From contig SZWC01007384.1 in NCBI GenBank assembly GCA_023375785.1, positions 37,348 to 84,165 of the forward strand: a stretch of 46,818 nt of DNA, written 5' to 3'. The position numbers and the translations under genes were made by a program. Below, one piece after another: positions 40,449-46,818 of the stretch. The stretch is from Penium margaritaceum (taxonomy: Eukaryota; Streptophyta; Zygnematophyceae; Desmidiales; Peniaceae). The notes beneath the pieces are model-generated. The model searched no databases and was not told the origin of the DNA. It was given only the letters and a program-made list of their open reading frames with translations. Each line of letters starts with the position of its first letter. Within the stretch, counting starts at the first letter, position 1.

Positions 40449-41345
40449 ATGAGCCCACGCTCGCAGGCCATTGCGGATCTGCGGAGTCAGCATGACGAGA
40501 TACGTCGTGAGGAGCAGCATCAGACCGACGCCATCCGTGCGCTCACTCATCTTATTCGTGGTCAGTCCACGACCCCACAGTATACATCCGGGGGAGTCGG
40601 CAATGCCATACCTTCTACACAATAGTCAGCATTTACACCGAGGAGAGCAGGAGGACAGGACCCGCCACTTTTTGATCCTTTGGATGAGGTCCTGACATGC
40701 CAGTGATGAATGATGACACCCATGAGAGGTGGATTTGCATGCTTTAGGAGCGTCTCCGCCAGCTTCAGACGCATTCTAGTTCTTTGTTCCCAGAGATCCG
40801 ACCCTCGCCTGATCCCTACCTCAGTAAATTTCCTTGCCTCAGTGTCTTCCCTATCCCTCGTTCCTCCCAGCCTGTGGTTGCTCTCACCACGGAGCGGCAA
40901 CCCAAGGACTTCAAGACACCTCCTCCACACTATGTCAGTGAGGATGGCTTTGATTGTTGGGAGACTCTCTTCCAAGTCTGGACCACTTCAGAGGGGGTAT
41001 GGTCCTACTATCACAGTCCATACCAGGTTACGGACCAGGCTCGGGTGCTGACAGCGGCTCGGGCAATGCGCTAACTCATTTACGCCATAGCGCGCAAGAC
41101 TGTCGTGGACTTGTGCCCTATCCTTAGAGAGGCGGGCACAAGCATGGGTGCTGATCCACGTGGGGGCTGGGACCGGGCACTATCTGTCCTTGCTACAAAG
41201 ACGCACGCCACCCGCGCAGCTCACATTCACGCTTTCCACTCCCTTCATCAGGGACCTGCAGAGTTTGCAGCTGATTACTGGTGGCGTGCCATGCGCATCT
41301 ACACGCACCTTGGGACTTCAGGAGGTACACAGCTCTGGGCGCTTT
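40449..41345 (+). pseudogene. C6 Gag, N-terminal and capsid part
   Basis: The ATG at 40449 opens M-S-P-R-S-Q-A-I-A-D-L-R-S-Q-H-D-E, a charged helical N-terminus that may form a coiled coil, and meets TAG at 40623-40625. After a frame change near 40690 the reading includes M-N-D-D-T-H-E-R-W and E-R-L-R-Q-L-Q, then F-P-E-I-R-P-S-P-D-P, T-L-F-Q-V-W-T-T-S-E-G-V-W-S-Y-Y. TAA follows A-R-A-M-R (about 41072), then H-S-L-H-Q-G-P-A-E-F-A-A-D-Y-W. The W-x-x-Y-Y segment aligns with C1 gag. Its lesions are mostly single stops at Gln positions. Confidence 0.82.
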
Positions 41346-42177
41346 GAAGGTTCATGATCGAAGTCCATTTTGAGCACGCAGACATCTTCTGGGGGTACAG
41401 CAAAGCTGTGCTTGAGCCCTGCTCTTCCTCTCTTTAGCTTCTTCCTTTGGCGCATCAGCTCTTCCTCCAGGTGACTTCTGCTCGCGAGGCAGCCGTGGCC
41501 CATCAGGAGGGTTCCCTTGCTGCAACGGTCATCGCATCGCCACCGACGCTCCTCTTGTAGACCAATTTTCCATCCTCTGGTACACCCTCCTCTTACCCTT
41601 CCACCCCGGCTCCCTTGTTTCCGATGAAGTGTGTGGCAGCCGCAGCACAGGGGTAGAAGGGTAAAAAGAAGGTGGTTCAAGCCAACAGCAATCATACTAG
41701 CAGCAATCACCAGGCGGTAGCAGTGGACGTATTTTCCATTGCTACAATGGTGGAGGTTCTCATCGCTATACCGAGTGCCAGCAGCCGCTTGACTGGGCGC
41801 GGATCACCCACGGTCTTCAGGCGGCACACGCGCATCAGGCTACGTCAAGCAGCACAGCCTCCGGTCGCACGGCAACCACGACTGTAGCAGTTCCCGCTTC
41901 CTCACAAGCAAGCAGTTGCGACCTGAACCTGTGTGACCACACCATTGCCAAGCTCCATTACCTTCTAGCGCTTTGTTTTTAGGGAGGTGCAAATGTGTTG
42001 TCATAGCCGAGTGTTTCACAGACCGTTTTTTCTTCTGTTCTCGTCGCTCGTGATGACTCGTGTGCGGGGGCACAATGGGCATGTGATGACAATGGGCCTG
42101 ACAATACCAATTGGATTCATGAGTCACACCTCTATGCCCTTCGTTGTTCCTCCTCACCTATTACTCAGTGCCCTTAT
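41346..42177 (+). pseudogene. C6 Gag C-terminal part with degraded zinc knuckle
   Basis: Frames read L-L-P-L-A-H-Q-L-F-L-Q-V-T-S-A-R-E, a basic G-K-K-K-V stretch preceded by TAG at a likely Gln, and C-Y-N-G-G-G-S-H-R-Y-T-E-C (about 41739-41777), which looks like a CCHC knuckle with the second Cys changed to Gly and one residue missing. The region to 42170 leads into the protease through at least one frame change. Confidence 0.65.
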
Positions 42178-42626
42178 GTGGCCGAGTGTTCCATTGCCCG
42201 TTGTAAAGTGATGTCCTCCAGTTGTGATCTTGGTGGCACTTGGATCATCGATTCTGGTATCACTCATCACATGACCTGTCGTCATAGTGACTTCTTAGTT
42301 CTCGATCCTGTTGCGTTTGTTTGCTCCGTTTGCAGGGGCTCTGGTCAGTCCTTGCCGGTCTAGGGCGTTGGGATTGTGTACTTCGATGGTCTATCTGGCC
42401 CCCTGTATCTTTCCGAGGTGCTTTTAATGCCTGACCTTGAGCTCAGCTTGTTTTCTGTGCATGCCTGCACACTGATGGGACTCTCTGTGGAGCACATTAT
42501 AGACTTTGCGACTGTGAAAGCTATTGATACTCGTACCGTTGTTCTTCGTACCTCTCTTGTGGATGATCATTATTGTGTCTCTTGGATTTCTTCTCCTTCT
42601 TGCTCCCCCTTCCCTCCTGCTCGTGT
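42178..42626 (+). pseudogene. C6 aspartic protease
   Basis: G-T-W-I-I-D-S-G-I-T-H-H-M-T retains the catalytic D-S-G (42250-42258). D-P-V-A-F-V-C-S-V and G-S-G-Q-S-L-P-V follow, then a TAG (42361-42363). The next frame carries G-P-L-Y-L-S-E-V-L-L-M-P-D-L-E-L-S-L-F-S-V, the typical end of a copia protease. This is the only copia protease in the window with an unaltered D-S-G. Confidence 0.9.
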
Positions 42627-43533
42627 GTTTGTCACTAGTGTTCTGTCTACTGAGCACCAGCATCTGCTGCATCGTCGCCTGTTTCATGTGGGCTCCAACA
42701 CTGTGTCAGAGCTAATTTGGACACAGCCCGCACTCGGTCTTGACGCGGCTTCTTTCTAGAAGCTATCCAAGACCGATTTTCTGTTCTGTGCTCAAGGTAA
42801 GATGCATTGTTGCACCTACCTTGACTCCCGTTCTCGCGCATTTTGCACTCTCGAGTTGGTCCATTCAGACCTTCTCGGTCCTCTTCCTGTCGAGTCTCTA
42901 TCTGATCGGGGCCGATACGTCCTGACCCTGACTGATGACTTCACCTGGATGCTGTGGGTCTATAGCCTGCGCCCAAAGAGTGACGCCGCTCTTGCGGTTT
43001 GCCTCTGGGTAGTGATGGCTGAGTGTCAGTCCTGCCACACGCTGCATACCTTCCATTTGGATTGCGACGGTGAGTTTCTTGGTGAGATGGACAGCTTCTT
43101 TGCCGAGCACGGGGTTTTTCACTAGGTCTCCGTTCCTGCTATTCCTTAGCAGAACAGTGTCTCTGAGCGTTTGAACTGCACCATGGAGGATGCGGTTCGC
43201 ACTATGCAGTCTGAGTGCGATCTCCCGGAGTCCTTTGCCTTAAAAGGGTTTGCCTACATGACGTGGGTCTGGAACCCCCTCCCGCACGGTCCCCTTCCAA
43301 ACCACGTTACATCGTACGAGCTCTACTTTGGCCACCGTGCTCACCTTCGTCTCACTCGTGTCTGGGGTTCCTTGGCTTCTGTGTGGTACAACGAGGACCA
43401 ACAGGGGTCCAAGGTCTCGCCGGGGGATCGCTTGTGTGCCTTTTTGGACATCTCCTCGCGGTCGAAGGCTTGGCGGTTTTGGGACCCCATCCGTCGTCAC
43501 ATCGTTGAGTCCCGCGACGCACACTTTTTTTAG
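42627..43533 (+). pseudogene. C6 integrase
   Basis: H-L-L-H-R-R-L-F-H-V-G and C-A-Q-G-K-M-H-C form the HHCC zinc region. E-L-V-H-S-D-L-L-G-P-L carries the first Asp (42868-42870), D-C-D-G-E-F the second (43066-43068), and N-S-V-S-E-R-L-N the Glu (43165-43167), with 32 residues between the second Asp and the Glu, slightly short of the usual 35. M-T-W-V-W-N-P-L-P-H-G-P-L, H-R-A-H-L-R-L-T-R-V-W-G and G-D-R-L-C-A-F-L-D follow. TAG codons at 43123-43125 and 43147-43149 replace expected Gln. The frame is otherwise continuous. Confidence 0.94.
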
Positions 43534-44259
43534 TCTCTCACCTACCGTGATATGGCCTTGATCACGTCGTTGTCTGTCACGCACGTTCCTCCGTGTGAGA
43601 CTTCTCAACGGATGGGGGATTCTGGGCCTACGAGCACCTCTTTCCCGGTTGATGTGTCCGATTGAGTTCCCTCCACTTCTCCGTATCCGGCTCTTGATGG
43701 CCAAACGATCATCGCTGTCGGCCCTGAGACATCTCAAGCACAGCCGGCTTCTAACCCTGTTCCCTCGCACCCCACAGGTACCCATGATTTTGTACCTGTG
43801 TCCACCAATACTCCTGCTTCTCTGTGTGGTCCTGCCTCGACTCGCGCTCTTACTGTCATACCCAATCCTGCGTCTCCCACACACACATCTCACCACACTA
43901 CATCACCTACTTCTTTGCCTCAGCCCTCACTAGCTGTGGTTGTGCCTGTCTCTGAGCTTGAGGTGAGCCCCTCGAGCCCGGGTTACTCGCGTGAGCCCAG
44001 CGGTCGTCTTTGACCATTGGTCTCCGGAGTCTAGCTAGTGTCAGATCCCATACCCAGGTACTCCACTCACAACATCGCGAGTGGTGATCCTGGCACAAAG
44101 GCCCTAGGCATGAGTGTCTGCACTGATCATACAAAGGTACATCCAGCGTGCCCTGTAGGGCACGATCTCGTCACTCGCGAGTTTCATATCGCTTGTGATG
44201 CAACAGTTGACCTTGTGGTTGTCAGGCCCAGCACTGAGTTGTGTGCACTTGCCACTCAG
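43534..44259 (+). pseudogene. C6 integrase-RT linker
   Basis: The frame in phase with integrase is rich in Ser, Pro and Thr (for example P-V-S-T-N-T-P-A-S-L and H-T-S-H-H-T-T-S-P-T-S) and then T-R-E-F-H-I-A-C-D leads toward RT. This is the flexible spacer of copia Pol. Other frames here are shadows. Confidence 0.75.
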
Positions 44260-45300
44260 AGATCTCCCTCTATGGCGCCTTATCCGGGCACACTGAGGGA
44301 AGCTCTCTCATCAAAGGATGCAGAAGTTTGGCGTGCTGCTTGCGAGGATGAGCTTCACGCCATTTGATAGCACGGAGTTTATGAGCTAGTCGACCTTCCA
44401 CCTTGGAGGAAGGCTATTCAGGTCAAGTGGGTCGTTTGCAAGAAAGTGAAGCCGGATGGCTCATTGGAACGCCAAATGGCTCGCTTGGTCGTGAAGGGGT
44501 ACTCTCAGATCGAGGGCATCGATTACACTAACGCCTTCGCCCCTGTTGCCCGCATGACCTCAGCTCATCTACTGTTCGGTATAGTGGCTTAGCAGGACTG
44601 GGAACTGCACTAAATGGATGTGAACAATGCATTCCTCCATGGCTCTCTCGATGAGGAGATTTACGTGGCTTAGCTACCAGGCTTTGAGGACGGTGACAAG
44701 GTCTGGCGCTTGCGCAAGTCCTTGTATGGCCTCAAGCAGTCACCTTGCTGTTGAAACTAGGGGATCACAGGCACTCTGACTCGTGCAGGATATGTACAGA
44801 GCGAGACAGATCCCTCTCTCTTTATCTAACGCACGCCTGAGCGGTTCTCCACTATACTGGTCAATGTGGACGACCTCCTGATTGCGTCTCCTTCCATGGA
44901 GGTCGTGAGGGAGGCCAAGGCGCTTCTCCATACTGCCTATAGGATGAATGATCTCGGTCTTGCAGCGGTGTTTCTTGGCATGGAGATCGTGCAAGACCAC
45001 AGACGTCGGACACTTCTGTTGCATTAGGCCCGATACGCACGTGTTGTGGGAGAGCGCTTCCGTGACCTCCTTGGCACAATGTCCACGGCCTCCACATCTC
45101 TCACACCTGACAGGCAGGATGCCCTAAAGGTGGACGATCCCACACAGCTCGGAGAGACAGTGAATGTGACCTTGTAGCTGCACCTCATCGGATCTCTGAT
45201 GTACCTAGCCACTTCCACACGGCCCGACATCGCCTTCGTTGTCAACCTCCTTGCACAATTTTTGCAGGCTCCACGTACTAGAGCTCTTCATGTAATTGTA
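44260..45300 (+). pseudogene. C6 reverse transcriptase
   Basis: R-E-A-L-S-S-K-D-A-E-V-W-R-A-A opens the domain. Next come V-K-W-V-V-C-K-K-V-K-P-D-G-S-L-E-R, V-K-G-Y-S-Q-I-E-G-I-D-Y, M-D-V-N-N-A-F-L-H-G-S-L-D-E-E-I-Y-V, S-L-Y-G-L-K-Q-S, I-L-V-N-V-D-D-L-L-I-A-S, Y-R-M-N-D-L-G and L-I-G-S-L-M-Y-L-A-T-S-T-R-P-D-I-A. The Tyr of Y-V-D-D is Asn (44863-44865) but both Asp remain. About nine stops interrupt it: TAG at 44671 and 45025 and TAA at 44827 fall at usual Gln positions, while some TGA fit Trp. Confidence 0.94.
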
Positions 45301-45860
45301 TGAGTGGTGCGGTACGTGGTCTCCACACCGTACCTCGGACTCTGCTTTCGCCGGCAGTGTTTGTTGGTTCTTGTCAGCTACACCGACAATGACAGGGCCT
45401 GGAGTCCTCATGGATGCAGTCATAGCTACGTGTTCCTTCTCTGAGGTACCGCTGCGTCTTGGCACATCGGGAAGCTAGGCTGGATTGCATGTAGGTCATC
45501 CGAGGCAGAGTATGTTACTCTGGGTTAAGGGGCTGCTGAGGTTGTGTGGCTGCAGCACCTGTTCGTTGAGCTGGGTCACTCAGTACCTGCCATTGTGCTT
45601 CGCTGCGACAACTTGAGTGCTCTTGCCATTGCAGATAACTCTGGTGCCTTTCACGCTTGTACGAAGCACATTGCGGTTAAGCATCACTTTGTGCGTAATC
45701 TGGTGGAGCGACACGTGATCTCTGTCAAATGTGTTGGCATTGACATGCAGCGTGCTGACTTCTTGACGAAGGCACTATCACGTGGGAAGTTTCTGGTGTC
45801 AATTCGTTCAGTTGGGCTTCGCCCAACAAAACGAATGTGTCACGACAGTTCCTACACTCG
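45301..45860 (+). pseudogene. C6 RNase H domain
   Basis: After frame breaks near 45340-45480, the reading gives R-S-S-E-A-E-Y-V-T-L-G, TAA (45526-45528, usual Gln), G-A-A-E-V-V-W-L-Q-H-L-F-V-E-L-G. The rest is clean to about 45850: L-R-C-D-N-L-S-A-L-A-I-A, A-C-T-K-H-I-A-V-K-H-H-F-V-R-N-L-V and R-A-D-F-L-T-K-A-L-S. Its end lies about 60 bp before the polypurine tract. Confidence 0.93.
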
Positions 45861-45911
45861 TCATTGTACTCGTTTCAGTGCTACATGTGTATGGACATGC
45901 GTACCATCGGG

Positions 45912-45922
45912 TCATAGGGGAG
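45912..45922 (+). promoter_or_regulatory. C6 polypurine tract
   Basis: TCATAGGGGAG directly precedes the 3' LTR start at 45923. It is the expected plus-strand primer site. Confidence 0.8.
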
Positions 45923-46564
45923 TTTTGTGATTTGTCACCGTTCTGTCGACCTATACAATGTACTGTGACCACTCGGTCGTGTCCATGCTCGTGCATATTC
46001 CCGATGCGGACCCACGTGGTACCGGTGTAACGTCTGGTGATGGACTACCAGCTTGGATCTGACCGACAACCGTCCGAGAGCTCTCGACGCTGCCTGGGAC
46101 CTCATGCAATTTTTCTGCAACCTGTAGGATTTTATCGTTGGGCTGGCCGTGGGTCTGATTTGCATGTTTTGCATTGGGTGTCCACCGTTTGATGCCGGAT
46201 GCATGCATGTGACCAGTCATAGCGTCCGGCTTGAGATTTTTCACGTTTAGGTTCAGACGGCGTAGCGTTTTGACTTGTCTGCACAGGGTTATGGCCAAAA
46301 CAGTGGTTTTGGGCTGGTTTTTGGACAGATCTTGCACTGCCGTGTGCGACACCCGCCGTGCATCGCGGCAGGTATTTATGCTATGGACCTGTCATTTGTC
46401 ATTTCTCTCTGAAAATGCTATTGAAGCATTCTAACACTTTGCCTTCTGTCTCCTGGCCAGACCCTTGCCGTTGTGTGTTCGACTTGTTAGTGTCGTCATG
46501 TCTGACCAGGCAGTAACGAGCAGTTAGCGACAGTGTCGCTAGGAAGCTTCCACGCATCCTCTCA
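45923..46564 (+). repeat. C6 3' LTR
   Basis: It is the partner of 38850-39492. It starts TTTTGTGATTTGTCAC (TG changed to TT) and ends ATCCTCTCA. By eye the two copies differ at roughly one base in eight. ORFs within it have no domains. Confidence 0.93.
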
Positions 46565-46569
46565 GTATC

Positions 46570-46797
46570 CCCCCTCCTGTATAAGTGGACGGGGACAGAG
46601 AGAGGCATTGATGACATTCTCGACCATGGACGACGTGGCAAACCAACATAACATCATGTTCAGTGGCATCGCTACGACGTCGCGTATAACAGCTCGGAAC
46701 CCTACGATAACCTCCGAGACGTCAATCACTTAAGCAACAAACATTACCGCCATCACTAGGCCACATTTATACGCGCGCCAGGACGTCGTGGTTAATA
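46570..46797 (+). pseudogene. G3 part 2: chromodomain after the C6 insertion
   Basis: Directly after the target duplication the frame reads P-P-P-V, a stop, then V-D-G-D, and soon D-D-I-L-D-H-G-R-R-G-K. A neighbouring frame gives Q-W-H-R-Y-D-V-A-Y-N-S-S-E-P-Y-D-N-L from 46661 and ends at TAG (46757-46759). These are the I-L-D-H, Q-W-x-x-Y and S-x-E-P-x-x-N-L motifs of a chromodomain. They complete the integrase tail that stops at 38849. GGACGTCGTG at 46781 also occurs at the end of G1 (22377). Confidence 0.9.
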
Positions 46798-46813
46798 GGG
46801 GGGGGGGGGGGAA
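46798..46813 (+). promoter_or_regulatory. G3 polypurine tract (G run) at window end
   Basis: Fourteen G residues (46798-46811) plus AA follow the chromodomain at the place where G1 has its G-rich tract before the LTR. The G3 3' LTR would be expected to start at about the window's right edge. Confidence 0.7.
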
Positions 46814-46818
46814 GTTTT

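Larger units (their letters stand above)
38850..46564 (+). mobile_element. C6: complete Ty1/copia retrotransposon, 7.7 kb
   Basis: Two LTRs of about 640 bp (38850-39492 and 45923-46564) flank gag, protease, integrase, RT and RNase H in copia order. A polypurine tract precedes the 3' LTR. The flanks GTACC (38845-38849) and GTATC (46565-46569) form a 5-bp target duplication with one mismatch. By eye the LTRs are about 85-90% identical, so the insertion is old, and every gene has stops. It lies in the G3 chromodomain region. Confidence 0.93.

Noticed and set aside
1..46818. CRISPR arrays, tRNA, rRNA or bacterial operons
   Set aside because: No regularly spaced direct repeats of CRISPR type and no tRNA- or rRNA-like sequence were recognised; the content is eukaryotic retroelements.

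Overview
The window looks like an intergenic stretch of a large, repeat-rich eukaryotic genome, most likely plant-type (land plant or streptophyte alga). The evidence is the density of Ty1/copia and Ty3/gypsy (chromovirus) LTR retrotransposons, a copia primer-binding site complementary to initiator tRNA-Met, gypsy elements carrying a C-terminal chromodomain, and microsatellites. I see no convincing host gene, rRNA, tRNA or CRISPR array, so the species cannot be fixed from this sequence. Almost every recognisable protein domain belongs to a decayed retroelement broken by stops and frameshifts.

Layout. 1-425: GAGT tetranucleotide array running into a 12-bp minisatellite. 426-2215: mostly anonymous, with one doubtful small exon. 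2217-2345: CT microsatellite. 2505-2985: a dispersed repeat, here called family A. 4330-11811: copia element C1 on the minus strand (RNase H, RT, linker, integrase, protease, gag, long repeat-rich leader, PBS, one LTR). 11812-18220: a second family A copy split by a 6.1-kb copia-derived insertion in which two gag-protease-integrase halves (C2plus and C2minus) face each other in a large inverted repeat. 19245-20140: copia RT/RNase H fragment C3 (minus), abutting gypsy chromovirus G1 (plus, 20140-22795). 24030-26736: copia C4 (minus). 26950-28130: gypsy integrase fragment G2 (plus). 29355-34170: copia C5 (minus). 34990-38849 and 46570-46818: gypsy chromovirus G3 (plus), split by the complete copia element C6 (38850-46564, plus), which has both LTRs, a polypurine tract and a near-identical 5-bp target duplication.

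How the parts relate. The window is a nest: C6 landed in the chromodomain region of G3, whose reading resumes on the far side of C6; the inverted copia composite landed in family A, whose uninterrupted form is seen at 2659-2985. Gypsy remnants are all on the plus strand. Copia remnants are on the minus strand except C6, C2plus and an integrase fragment beside C2plus. Many internal stops are TAG or TAA where related proteins usually have glutamine, which fits C-to-T decay of methylated cytosine but should be checked against a variant genetic code. The most unusual items are the inverted copia composite, the 20-bp-spaced TGAYGTCA boxes in the C6 leader, and the CAG-rich, repeat-rich leaders of C1 and C6.
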